Part shown: positions 44,655 to 51,441 of the stretch, one piece after another | Position numbering within the stretch: the first letter of the stretch is position 1 | How the letters are laid out: each line of letters opens with the position of its first letter | Assembly (NCBI RefSeq): GCF_017303275.1 | Contig: NZ_JAFKOJ010000001.1 | Coordinates: forward strand, 372,001-436,000 | Direction of reading: 5' to 3' | Source: Bacillus sp. NTK034 | GTDB lineage: Bacteria; Bacillota; Bacilli; Bacillales; Cytobacillaceae | DNA length: 64,000 nt | Made by a program: the position numbers and the translations under genes | The notes under the pieces: model-generated | What the model saw: only the letters and a program-made list of their open reading frames with translations | What the model was told of the DNA's origin: nothing | Databases searched by the model: none

Positions 44655-44882
44655 ATGGATCTCAAAAAGCTAATAGCACAGGATCATTTCAAAGTGCAGC
44701 GAAAAACACTCACAGCTCAAGAGGTGGCTGATTATATTGGTGTCCATCCTGACACGATTTATACGATGGTCCGAGAAAAGCAAATCCCGCATTTCCGGGT
44801 TAGGCGAAGAATTTTCTTTTCCCTGGAAACGATTAATGCTTGGATGCGAGACCAAGAACAAAAAAGTCTGGAGGCGATGTAA
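44655..44882 (+). CDS. Excisionase-family helix-turn-helix protein
   Basis: The 75-aa protein contains a MerR/Xis-type helix-turn-helix (LTAQEVADYIGVHPDTIYTMVREKQIPHFRVRRRIFFSLETINAWM). Such DNA-binding proteins act as excisionases or as small transcription factors. It starts 14 bases after the Cro-like gene with GGAGG and its stop directly abuts the start of the next gene, so all three are probably co-transcribed. Confidence 0.8.
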   Translation: MDLKKLIAQDHFKVQRKTLTAQEVADYIGVHPDTIYTMVREKQIPHFRVRRRIFFSLETINAWMRDQEQKSLEAM

Positions 44883-45584
44883 ATGAATCAATTGCAGCCT
44901 ATTTGCCAGAGAGGTAAGCGAGTATTAACTACCACTCAGCTTGCAGAGGCTTTTGGTACAGAAGCAAAAATTATTAACCGAAACTTTCAAAGAAATGCCG
45001 ATCGGTATGTTCAAGGCAAACATTATTTTGCCTTATCCGGAGAAGAATTACGGGAATTCAAAGGGTCACGTCAATTTGACGACAGCCTTAAATTTACTTC
45101 TATTCTCTATCTCTGGACTGAAAAGGGAGCTTGGCTTCACGCTAAATCACTAAATACCGAGCAGGCATGGGATGCTTACGAAAGGCTAGTCGATGAATAC
45201 TACACGATTAAAGAAGACATTGTTCCTCTATCAAAAGATCAGGCTCTTGTCACAGTGCTGAGAACAACTGCAGATCTTATGGAGGATACTCAAACCATTA
45301 AAGCTGAACAACATAAAATCAGAAAGCTAGTCTATGAGATTGATCATAAAGTCGAAGAGCATATCACTCTATCCAGTGGCGAACAACGCCGTGTGCAGAA
45401 AGGAATTGCTCAAAAGGTTTATGAGCTGGAAAGTAATCCAGAGTTCCGATCAAAGCTCTTCAGGGAACTACATCGGGAAATCAAGGACCGTTTTGGTGTA
45501 GCAAGTTACAAAGACATTAAAAGGAAGGAGCTTCAATCAGCACTCAGCTACATAGAAAACTGGTTTCCTAGAAAAGTTTCATGA
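44883..45584 (+). CDS. ORF6N/ORF6C-domain antirepressor
   Basis: The 233-aa protein has an N-terminal KilA-like ORF6N domain (VLTTTQLAEAFGTEAKIINRNFQRNADRYVQGKHYF) and a C-terminal ORF6C domain (from about residue 135, HKIRKLVYEIDHKVEEHI to YIENW). Phage antirepressors of this kind counter the repressor. ATG 44883 follows the previous stop with no gap. Confidence 0.87.
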   Translation: MNQLQPICQRGKRVLTTTQLAEAFGTEAKIINRNFQRNADRYVQGKHYFALSGEELREFKGSRQFDDSLKFTSILYLWTEKGAWLHAKSLNTEQAWDAYERLVDEYYTIKEDIVPLSKDQALVTVLRTTADLMEDTQTIKAEQHKIRKLVYEIDHKVEEHITLSSGEQRRVQKGIAQKVYELESNPEFRSKLFRELHREIKDRFGVASYKDIKRKELQSALSYIENWFPRKVS

Positions 45585-45641
45585 GCGAAGGCACCTTACG
45601 AAGCTGCCAGGCTTAAAAAGATTCGGTGCACTTCCTTTCAT

Positions 45642-45705
45642 CTATTAATTTTAATAGCAATCTATTAATTTGTCGGTTCCATACTGGAACCTTTCCAAAT
45701 TGGAA
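45642..45705. promoter_or_regulatory. Operator palindromes upstream of the second XRE gene
   Basis: GGTTCCATACTGGAACC (45675-45691) and TTCCAAATTGGAA (45693-45705) share the pattern TTCCA-N3-TGGAA with centres 16 bp apart. A further perfect palindrome CTATTAATTTTAATAG (45642-45657) lies upstream, and TCTATTAATT occurs twice, 20 bp apart. They look like operators for the XRE protein encoded next. Confidence 0.7.
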
Positions 45706-45727
45706 CATAGAAGGGAGGGAAGAAGGA

Positions 45728-45991
45728 TTGACTTTCGGCGCAGTATTGAAAGCATGCCGGGAGCGAGCAGGTCTTACACAGGAGGAAATCGCAGAGAAGC
45801 TTCATCGTTCACGGAGTTGTATTTCAAAATTTGAAACAGATAAAAAAACATTAGATGTCGCTACTTTAATCAAGTGGGCAGATGTTACCTCAGCTAAAGA
45901 TGTGGCATGTGCCATTGTGACAGGGGTAGATCCAGTGATGATATTGCAGCAGTTAATGCCGTTGATAGGAGGAATAATCCAATGGTTTTAA
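45728..45991 (+). CDS. XRE-family regulator, second copy
   Basis: The 87-aa protein has a helix-turn-helix (FGAVLKACRERAGLTQEEIAEKLHRSRSCISKFETDKKTLDVATLIKWADV) and a hydrophobic C-terminus (VMILQQLMPLIGGIIQWF). TTG 45728 after AGGGAGG is chosen; the open frame upstream runs through the operator palindromes and is not coding. It overlaps the next gene by ten bases. It may control the replication and recombination genes downstream. Confidence 0.8.
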   Translation: MTFGAVLKACRERAGLTQEEIAEKLHRSRSCISKFETDKKTLDVATLIKWADVTSAKDVACAIVTGVDPVMILQQLMPLIGGIIQWF

Positions 45992-46197
45992 CCAGAAAAG
46001 AGAAGCTGGAACAATTGATTAACAAATTAAAGAGCCAAGGAGTAAAGATTGATTGGGCTGCTAGAATCTGTTCTCCAAAGGAGGGTTCAAAAGTGGACTT
46101 GGGTTATGTCCTAGCTATGATTTTCGGAACCTATTTTATTTTCATCATGGGAATTTTAATTGGGGATTTTACTTCAAATCAAAAAGAAAAGCAGTAA
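45982..46197 (+). CDS. Small membrane protein of 71 aa
   Basis: The product has a basic, helical N-terminal half (MVLTRKEKLEQLINKLKSQGVKIDW) and one membrane helix (YVLAMIFGTYFIFIMGILIG). AGGAGGA lies eight bases before ATG 45982, inside the end of the preceding gene. Position and coupling suggest co-expression with the XRE gene. No family recognised. Confidence 0.65.
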   Translation: MVLTRKEKLEQLINKLKSQGVKIDWAARICSPKEGSKVDLGYVLAMIFGTYFIFIMGILIGDFTSNQKEKQ

Positions 46198-46235
46198 GCT
46201 CACCACAGCTCACTGCCACTTAATCGTCGATACTT

Positions 46236-46342
46236 CTATTCTAACACCACTAGAATAGGGCGGCAAGAACCTTTGTTCCTGTCGCGATAAGTCGGAACGA
46301 ATATCTGCCATTCCCCCATCATCTACGTTTCGGCTTATCGCG
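46236..46342 (+). ncRNA. Candidate structured RNA: three consecutive hairpins
   Basis: Hairpin 1 is CTATTCTA/TAGAATAG (46236-46258). Hairpin 2 pairs GGCAAGAAC with GTTCCTGTC (46262-46283, eight of nine pairs). Hairpin 3 pairs CGCGATAAGTCGGAACG (46283-46299) with CGTTTCGGCTTATCGCG (46326-46342), 15 Watson-Crick and two G-U pairs around a 26-base loop. The block fills the gap before the yqaI-like gene. It has no T tract and no open frame, so a structured leader or processed RNA is more likely than a terminator. Confidence 0.55.
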
Positions 46343-46382
46343 GTGTGAATAAAGCACCTAATACATAGAGAGGAGGATAAAA

Positions 46383-46586
46383 ATGAATCATCCTATGATT
46401 GACCAAATAGAGAGGTCTGGATACCCGAATATGGTCGAACAGCCTGAACACGTGGGGCTAGATTATTTTGGTGATGAAATGCTTTTTGGTGATGACATTG
46501 TTGAATATGACGGTGAAATTATTTTGAGGGATAACTTGGAACGGTATTTAACAGAGGTCATGGGATTTGAATTTAAAACAGTATAA
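46383..46586 (+). CDS. YqaI-like phage protein
   Basis: The 67-aa acidic protein contains LDYFGDEMLFGDDIVEYDGEIILRDNLERYLTEVMGFEF. This pattern, and its place just before yqaJ and recT homologues, match YqaI of the B. subtilis skin element. Function unknown. ATG 46383 follows AGGAGG. Confidence 0.82.
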   Translation: MNHPMIDQIERSGYPNMVEQPEHVGLDYFGDEMLFGDDIVEYDGEIILRDNLERYLTEVMGFEFKTV

Positions 46587-46681
46587 AAAGACACCTGTTG
46601 GGAGGCAGGTGTCCGGGTTCGATGAAAATCGAAAAACAATTATAGTACCGTCATTGTAGCATATAGGCCCCTGGCGGTAAA
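46582..46681 (-). ncRNA. Candidate leftward small RNA with own promoter and terminator
   Basis: On the minus strand a promoter TTTACC (46681-46676), 17 bp, TACAAT (46658-46653) is followed by a hairpin TCGAT/ATCGA (46632-46619). A perfect GACACCTG/CAGGTGTC terminator stem (46613-46590) ends in TTTTT. The predicted RNA is about 65 nt. Its terminator loop contains CCTCCC, complementary to the GGGAGG ribosome site of the exonuclease gene downstream. On the plus strand the same hairpin lacks a T tract. Confidence 0.55.
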
Positions 46682-46695
46682 GGGAGGACTCAATA

Positions 46696-47637
46696 GTGGC
46701 CATTAATGCAGTATGTACAAAAGAAATGAGCCGTTATGAATGGCTTCTAGAACGGGCTAAAGGAATTGGCGGGAGTGATGCTGGAATTATTCTTGGAGTT
46801 AATCAATTTCGTACACCTTTTGAACTTTGGCTAGAAAAGACAGGACAGGTCGAACCACAGGAAACTGATAATGAAGCAATTTACTGGGGAAATCAAATGG
46901 AAAATGTGGTTGCCAAGGAGTTTGAAAAGCGTACAGGTAAAAAGGTGCGCCGAACAAATTTCATGTACAGCCATGTCAAATATCCATTTATAAAAGCAAA
47001 CGTTGATCGTTTAGTTGTTGGAGAATCAGCAGTTTTGGAATGCAAGACAGCCAGTGCGTATCTCGCTAAAGAGTGGGAAGGTGAAGAAGTTCCCGCAAGC
47101 TACCTTGTGCAGCTTCAGCATTATCTCGGAGTTACAGAAAAGGAAAAGGGTTATATCGCAGTCCTTGTCGGCGGGAACAAGTTCATCTGGAAGGAAGTAG
47201 AGCGAGACCAGGAGCTTATCGATATGATTTTCAATGCTGAAAAGCACTTTTGGGAATATCACGTACTGCAAGGGCATGCCCCAGAACTAGACGGATCCAG
47301 CGCAGCTGAGAAGTATTTGAAAGAGAAGTACGATCGTGCTGAGAAGGATAAAGAAATTGTCCTTCCATCTGATTATAAGGATTTACTGGTTCAATATGAG
47401 AAAGTGAAATCCGATGAAAAGCTGATTAAAACAGCAAAAACGGAAATTGAAAACAAATTAAAAGAAGCATTGAAGGATGCTGAAACAGGTATTACTGATC
47501 AATTTATTGTCACTTGGAAGAATCAGAGTAGAAAAAGTGTTGATTCGAAAGCACTGAAAGAGAAGTTTCCGGACATATACAAAAAAGTCTTGAAAGAATC
47601 CTATTTCCGAAAATTTGCTGTAAAGGAGATTAATTGA
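46696..47637 (+). CDS. yqaJ: YqaJ-family viral recombinase exonuclease
   Basis: The 313-aa protein has the YqaJ (lambda Exo-like) nuclease motifs: GIGGSDAGIILGV near residue 26, PFIKANVDRLV near residue 97, and LECKTASAYLA near residue 113, giving the D-ExK active site. It degrades one DNA strand so that the RecT protein, encoded next, can anneal the other. GTG 46696 after AAGGGAGGA is the start. The stop shares bases with the recT start. Confidence 0.92.
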   Translation: MAINAVCTKEMSRYEWLLERAKGIGGSDAGIILGVNQFRTPFELWLEKTGQVEPQETDNEAIYWGNQMENVVAKEFEKRTGKKVRRTNFMYSHVKYPFIKANVDRLVVGESAVLECKTASAYLAKEWEGEEVPASYLVQLQHYLGVTEKEKGYIAVLVGGNKFIWKEVERDQELIDMIFNAEKHFWEYHVLQGHAPELDGSSAAEKYLKEKYDRAEKDKEIVLPSDYKDLLVQYEKVKSDEKLIKTAKTEIENKLKEALKDAETGITDQFIVTWKNQSRKSVDSKALKEKFPDIYKKVLKESYFRKFAVKEIN

Positions 47638-48566
47638 TGGCGACCAATACAGAATTGAAAAATCAATTAGCTAATAGGAAGGAGACAGCAGCAAAACAAG
47701 TGTCAGCCCAATCACTTGGACTTAAAAGTCTACTAAATACGCCAACAATGCAAAAGAAATTTGAGCAGGTATTGGCCAATAAAGCTCCTCAATTTATGGC
47801 ATCCGTTCTTAATTTATATAACGGAGATCCTGGCCTAAGAGAAGCTGAACCTATGTCCATAGTATCCAGTGCAATGGTTGCTGCGTCTCTCGATTTACCG
47901 GTTGATAAAAACCTAGGTTACGCCTGGATTGTTGCTTTTTACGATTCTAAAAAAGGGTATAAGGCAGCACAGTTCCAGCTGGGCTACAAAGGATACATTC
48001 AGTTGGCACTAAGAAGCGGCCAGTACAAGGCCATAAATGTAATACCGGTATATGAAGGAGAACTCCTAAAGTGGAATCGTCTAACGGAGGAAATTGAGCT
48101 TGATTTGGATGCCAGGAAAAGTGATAAGGTCATCGGTTATTGTGGCTACTTTAGGTTGGTCAATGGCTTTGAAAAAACGGTTTATTGGACCCGGGACGAA
48201 GTAGAGGCACACAGGATTAAGCACAACAAGGCAAAAGACAAGAAATCTCTTAATAATGTTTGGCGTTCTGATTACGATGCCATGGCTATGAAAACGGTTC
48301 TTAGGAACATGTTAGGCAAATGGGGTATCTTGTCCATCGATATGCAAAAAGCATTCTCAGAAGACGAGCAGGAGCGTGAGGTAAAAGATATTACGGATGA
48401 TGCTAATGAATATGAAGAGTCCATCCATTTTGATCCACCAAGCCAAGAAGATCAAGAATCAGCTGCCGAACCAGAAATTATTGATGTGGATCAAAAGAAG
48501 AAAAAGACAAAAAAGAAGATTTCTGCACAGGAATCATTGGACATAGATTTTGAAGATGCAGAGTAA
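47637..48566 (+). CDS. recT: RecT-family single-strand annealing protein
   Basis: The 309-aa protein matches the RecT/YqaK family: FMASVLNLYNGDP, ALDLPVDKNLGYAW-like SLDLPVDKNLGYAWIV, KAAQFQLGYKGYIQLALRSGQY and YDAMAMKTVLRNML. It anneals single strands during phage recombination. ATG 47637 overlaps the yqaJ stop by one base (TGATG). The C-terminus is acidic then Lys-rich. Confidence 0.93.
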   Translation: MATNTELKNQLANRKETAAKQVSAQSLGLKSLLNTPTMQKKFEQVLANKAPQFMASVLNLYNGDPGLREAEPMSIVSSAMVAASLDLPVDKNLGYAWIVAFYDSKKGYKAAQFQLGYKGYIQLALRSGQYKAINVIPVYEGELLKWNRLTEEIELDLDARKSDKVIGYCGYFRLVNGFEKTVYWTRDEVEAHRIKHNKAKDKKSLNNVWRSDYDAMAMKTVLRNMLGKWGILSIDMQKAFSEDEQEREVKDITDDANEYEESIHFDPPSQEDQESAAEPEIIDVDQKKKKTKKKISAQESLDIDFEDAE

Positions 48567-48717
48567 CAAGACAAATGTCCTCCTTCCTGCATGGATCTGG
48601 GAGGAGGCAAGAGATAAAGAACATTTGAAAATGCTTGTTTTAGAGTATATGCAGAGGTATCCGGATTACAAAGTAAAAGGAGTAAAAAACGGATTTGCTG
48701 TCTGTGAGAGGGAGTGA
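48556..48717 (+). CDS. Small phage protein of 53 aa between recT and the HNH gene
   Basis: The frame starts MQSNKTNVLLPAWIWEEARD inside the end of recT and stops at 48717, just before the HNH gene start. It has no cysteine cluster or membrane helix. Overlaps at both ends and the absence of any other gene in this gap support it. No family is recognised. Confidence 0.6.
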   Translation: MQSNKTNVLLPAWIWEEARDKEHLKMLVLEYMQRYPDYKVKGVKNGFAVCERE

Positions 48718-48722
48718 ATCAC

Positions 48723-49211
48723 ATGCTTGTAAAGACCATTCGTATCGCAAATGGAGATGTATTTTCAAAGTATTTTATATTCAAATGTGATAGATGCGGT
48801 GAAACTATCGGGGAATCTGATCCACACATACCAGAGGAACAAAAACATTATTGTTGGGAATGCAGTTTCATTTTAGGAAAGATAACGGAAGTGGAGTTCC
48901 TAAAATGTTCAGGGGTGTCCGTATCAAATTCTCACGCTTCGGTAATTGATGGGGAAATCTTGATATGGATAGGCAGTAAACCACCCTGGGAGCAGACAAA
49001 TAAGGATATTAGGAGCTCTGGAAAATATAAAGAATGGCGAACTTTGGTTTTTGAAAGAGACAAATACACATGTCAGCATTGTGGGCAAGTTGGGGGAGAG
49101 TTAAACGCTCATCATGTAAAACCGTTTGCTAAATATGAGAATTTAAGATTCGAAGTTTCAAATGGGCTAACCTTATGCGTGCCCTGTCATAAAAATGTCC
49201 ATAGGAAGTAG
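48723..49211 (+). CDS. HNH endonuclease with N-terminal zinc ribbon
   Basis: The 162-aa protein has two CxxC pairs at the start (CDRCGE and CWEC) and a C-terminal HNH domain (YKEWRTLVFERDKYTCQHCGQVGGELNAHHVKPFAKY through LCVPCHKNVH), with the His-Asn-His metal site. ATG 48723 is eight bases after GAGAGGGAG. Such phage HNH enzymes may act in recombination or packaging; this one lies between recT and the replication gene. Confidence 0.87.
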   Translation: MLVKTIRIANGDVFSKYFIFKCDRCGETIGESDPHIPEEQKHYCWECSFILGKITEVEFLKCSGVSVSNSHASVIDGEILIWIGSKPPWEQTNKDIRSSGKYKEWRTLVFERDKYTCQHCGQVGGELNAHHVKPFAKYENLRFEVSNGLTLCVPCHKNVHRK

Positions 49212-49219
49212 GTGATACG

Positions 49220-50176
49220 GTGCCCGAAAGTTATCCATTTCCGACCTATTCAGGATTATTAGAGCCGAAACATTACAAAAAAATAGGATCAGCATTGTGG
49301 CTTTTTCTCTGGTGCGTCAGTTCCACTACAAAAGAGATTGAACGAGATGGAGTAACCTGGGGCATCGTGTTAGGAAATAAGCCATTGAAACGCTCAGAGT
49401 TGGCAGAACCTTTTGGAGTTAGCGAAAGAACTGTTCAAAGGTGGCTGGATGACCTAGAAACACATGGCTACATAAAGATCACCAGAGCACCTTATGGATA
49501 TATTATAACTGTAAAAAACTCTAAAAAATACAGCAAAGAGAGAGTGGACAAAGATGTCCAGTCTGATAGAGACCGGACAAAAACGTCTAGTCCAGAGTGG
49601 ACAGAAATGTCCAGTCATGTGGACAAAAGTGTCCACTCTAATAAAGATATTACAAAGATAAATAATACTACTATTACTATTACTAAAGAAAATGACCCTG
49701 TAGATATTATTGCTGAAAGATTCATAGAGTTACGAACGATACAAGAAGGACGTTCTGTTTACCCAACAACAAAAGATTACGAAGCAATCGCCCGGATTGT
49801 CGCCCGTGGTATGCCGTTGCCACAAACAATCAAATTGCTTGAACAATGTTTTGCTGAATACAAAGAACGTCAGCCAAATGGAGCTATTAAAGCCTTCAGT
49901 TACTGCGAAAAATACATCATGGATCATTATGAAGCCTTAGTAGCAAGAGAACAGGCAAAAGAAGCAGCCAAAAACGTTAAACCTTTTAAAAGCAATAATT
50001 CTTACAAATCTAAGGGGATGCGATCTAAGCCAATACGTACTGAGATGCTACCAGATTGGTTTGACCAAGAGGGTCAACAGGAAAAGCCTAAACTTATTAA
50101 GAACGAGCAGCAGGAACTTGCTAAGAAGAAGGCAGAGTTGAAGGAAAAATTGAAACTATTAAGATCGGGGAGTTGA
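49220..50176 (+). CDS. Phage replication initiation protein with winged helix (DnaD/YqaL-like position)
   Basis: The 318-aa protein has an N-terminal winged-helix domain (LKRSELAEPFGVSERTVQRWLDDLETHGYIKI). A Ser/Asp/Lys-rich linker (about residues 105-140) follows, encoded by the iteron repeats. A helical C-terminal domain (from about residue 155) comes next, then a Lys/Glu tail. The order recT, initiator, then small genes is that of the skin element. The gene itself carries the candidate origin, as in phages whose initiator gene holds ori. GTG 49220 follows AGGTG. Confidence 0.78.
   Translation: MPESYPFPTYSGLLEPKHYKKIGSALWLFLWCVSSTTKEIERDGVTWGIVLGNKPLKRSELAEPFGVSERTVQRWLDDLETHGYIKITRAPYGYIITVKNSKKYSKERVDKDVQSDRDRTKTSSPEWTEMSSHVDKSVHSNKDITKINNTTITITKENDPVDIIAERFIELRTIQEGRSVYPTTKDYEAIARIVARGMPLPQTIKLLEQCFAEYKERQPNGAIKAFSYCEKYIMDHYEALVAREQAKEAAKNVKPFKSNNSYKSKGMRSKPIRTEMLPDWFDQEGQQEKPKLIKNEQQELAKKKAELKEKLKLLRSGS
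49545..49635. repeat. Four inverted-repeat iterons, candidate phage replication origin
   Basis: Copies of TGGACAAAAATGTCCA-like sequence occur at 49545-49560 (TGGACAAAGATGTCCA), 49574-49589 (CGGACAAAAACGTCTA), 49598-49613 (TGGACAGAAATGTCCA) and 49620-49635 (TGGACAAAAGTGTCCA). Each is a near-perfect palindrome with arms TGGACA/TGTCCA. Steps between starts are 29, 24 and 22 bases. They lie inside the winged-helix replication gene, in its linker-coding part. Confidence 0.8.
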
Positions 50177-50180
50177 TATT

Positions 50181-50375
50181 ATGGGGATCCTTTATGAATC
50201 CGTTATGCAGCAGAAAAGGAATATCCTCATCAGGAAATTAGCAGATATGAATATTTCTAAGGCTCAATCAGGAAAGAGTATTCATGATTGTGATTACGAG
50301 GAATTGAAATATGAACTTGTCCTTGCGTCTTTCCGTGATATTGACGCAGAGGCTACCGATAACACCTGGTTTTGA
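50181..50375 (+). CDS. Small phage protein of 64 aa
   Basis: The product (MGILYESVMQQKRNILIRK ... YEELKYELVLASFRDID) is helical and charged. Its start weakly resembles the Fur-regulated basic protein (FbpA-like) group found in phages, but I would not rely on that. It starts four bases after the replication gene with GGGGAG upstream. Confidence 0.65.
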   Translation: MGILYESVMQQKRNILIRKLADMNISKAQSGKSIHDCDYEELKYELVLASFRDIDAEATDNTWF

Positions 50376-50388
50376 AAGGAGAATAGAC

Positions 50389-50610
50389 ATGAGCGTAACA
50401 AATGTTAAGTTAGTTACTCGCTGTCCAAAATGTCTGTCCAAGGGGACTGTGATTGGCCATCGAAATAATCTTTTATTACTTGAGTGCAGGGACTGTAATA
50501 AACGCTGGAATACTTATTCCAAGACTTGCAAGATTTGTGGAAAGCCAAATTATTTCTACGTTGAGGGTCCCTGCGTTAAATGTTATTCAGAAAAACATAA
50601 TGCCGTCTGA
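50389..50610 (+). CDS. Zinc-ribbon phage protein
   Basis: The 73-aa protein carries four CxxC pairs (CPKC, CRDC, CKIC, CVKC), so it should bind two zinc ions. ATG 50389 follows AAAGGAG; a longer frame upstream overlaps the preceding gene and is not needed. It converges with the next, leftward gene, with three bases between the ends. Confidence 0.75.
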   Translation: MSVTNVKLVTRCPKCLSKGTVIGHRNNLLLLECRDCNKRWNTYSKTCKICGKPNYFYVEGPCVKCYSEKHNAV

Positions 50611-50612
50611 AG

Positions 50613-50834
50613 TTAATAAAATCGAAATGCAGAAGTTTTAGAGTGATGAGCAGATATAATGGCTTTACACTTAGGGCAGGTGACATTATCTACTTTTTTA
50701 AATTGAATCTTCTTAAAATCACTTCTTGTAAATGTAGAAAAGACATGGTATTTAACGCCACATAAGCAATAGTTTTGATCCTTAATTATATGTCTTAGAC
50801 CAGGCTCTTTACTGTATACTGTCGGGAAAATCAT
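50613..50834 (-). CDS. Small zinc-finger protein behind a c-di-GMP riboswitch
   Basis: The 73-aa product has CLCG and CPKC cysteine pairs, a middle stretch TRSDFKKIQFKK, and no membrane helix. It reads leftward, against the surrounding early and late genes. The only visible control element is a cyclic-di-GMP-I riboswitch about 70 bases upstream, at 50905-50983, in the same direction. ATG 50834 is one of three possible starts (TTG 50843 and GTG 50846 also follow AAAGGG). Function unknown. Confidence 0.6.
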   Translation of the reverse strand: MIFPTVYSKEPGLRHIIKDQNYCLCGVKYHVFSTFTRSDFKKIQFKKVDNVTCPKCKAIISAHHSKTSAFRFY

Positions 50835-50904
50835 GAATTTCAACACCCTTTCTTTAGTTAAAAAATAGGCAAACTAGAAAGGTAATGTATTGGTAATATA
50901 TTGT

Positions 50905-50983
50905 GTGCAACTCGGCTGCCATGACAAATAAGCTGTTTTAGGCCCGTGGCTTTGCGTCTTTTACTTTCGTAAAATTTGCCCAG
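50905..50983 (-). promoter_or_regulatory. Cyclic-di-GMP-I (GEMM-I) riboswitch
   Basis: On the minus strand the sequence shows GGGCAAA, the stem TTTTAC-GAAA-GTAAAA with a GNRA loop, and then the highly conserved block GACGCAAAGCCACGGGCCTA. A second stem with GGCAGCCGAGTTGC follows. This order and these conserved bases are those of the GEMM-I aptamer. Downstream, TTTGCC followed by TATTTTTT (50876-50861) could pair with the 5' GGGCAAA as a terminator switch. Confidence 0.88.
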
Positions 50984-51101
50984 AGGAAATACTAGCATAA
51001 TTTAGGTATAATGTCATATTTTGTCGGTTTTTGTAACGAAAATGTAATGATGTTTTCGAATGGGAAAAATAGCATTATTAGGGGTACTAGGCGGTGAGGG
51101 A

Positions 51102-51338
51102 ATGAAGCAATTAGACTTATTTTCCTTCGCCCTTGAGGATCAAATCGCTGATTTAAAACAGGGCGAAGAGTTGGAGTTTTACAGAGGGATGGAACGGCTG
51201 CTGATCCGTCATCATGAAAAATACAAGGGCGTTTGTCATTATCAGGGACCTGATTTCTCTGGTATAGCATTTCATCTTGATGAAAGGGAAGGATTAGATT
51301 TGTTTGTTGCCAAGATAAATAGGTGGCTGGAAGAGTAA
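51102..51338 (+). CDS. Hypothetical protein of 78 aa
   Basis: The product (MKQLDLFSFALEDQIADL ... LDLFVAKINRWLEE) is soluble and acidic. ATG 51102 after GGTGAGGGA is preferred over an earlier frame start. No family recognised; it lies between the riboswitch and the cardiolipin synthase gene. Confidence 0.6.
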   Translation: MKQLDLFSFALEDQIADLKQGEELEFYRGMERLLIRHHEKYKGVCHYQGPDFSGIAFHLDEREGLDLFVAKINRWLEE

Positions 51339-51441
51339 GACAAGGAAGCAAAAGAGTAAACTAGGTATTCTTTCGAATTCTAAAAGTATACTCCCTACAT
51401 TTTTTGTAAATGTTAAGAGAAAAACAAGGGAGGATTTTTAG

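Noticed and set aside
45626..45727. N-terminal extension of the second XRE gene
   Set aside because: It covers the TTCCA-N3-TGGAA palindromes and lacks a ribosome site.
46590..46613. Rightward terminator after the yqaI-like gene
   Set aside because: On the plus strand the stem is followed by CGGGTTC, not T; the T tract is on the minus side.
50905..51012. Riboswitch on the plus strand serving the 78-aa gene
   Set aside because: The conserved GEMM-I bases are only in the correct sense on the minus strand.
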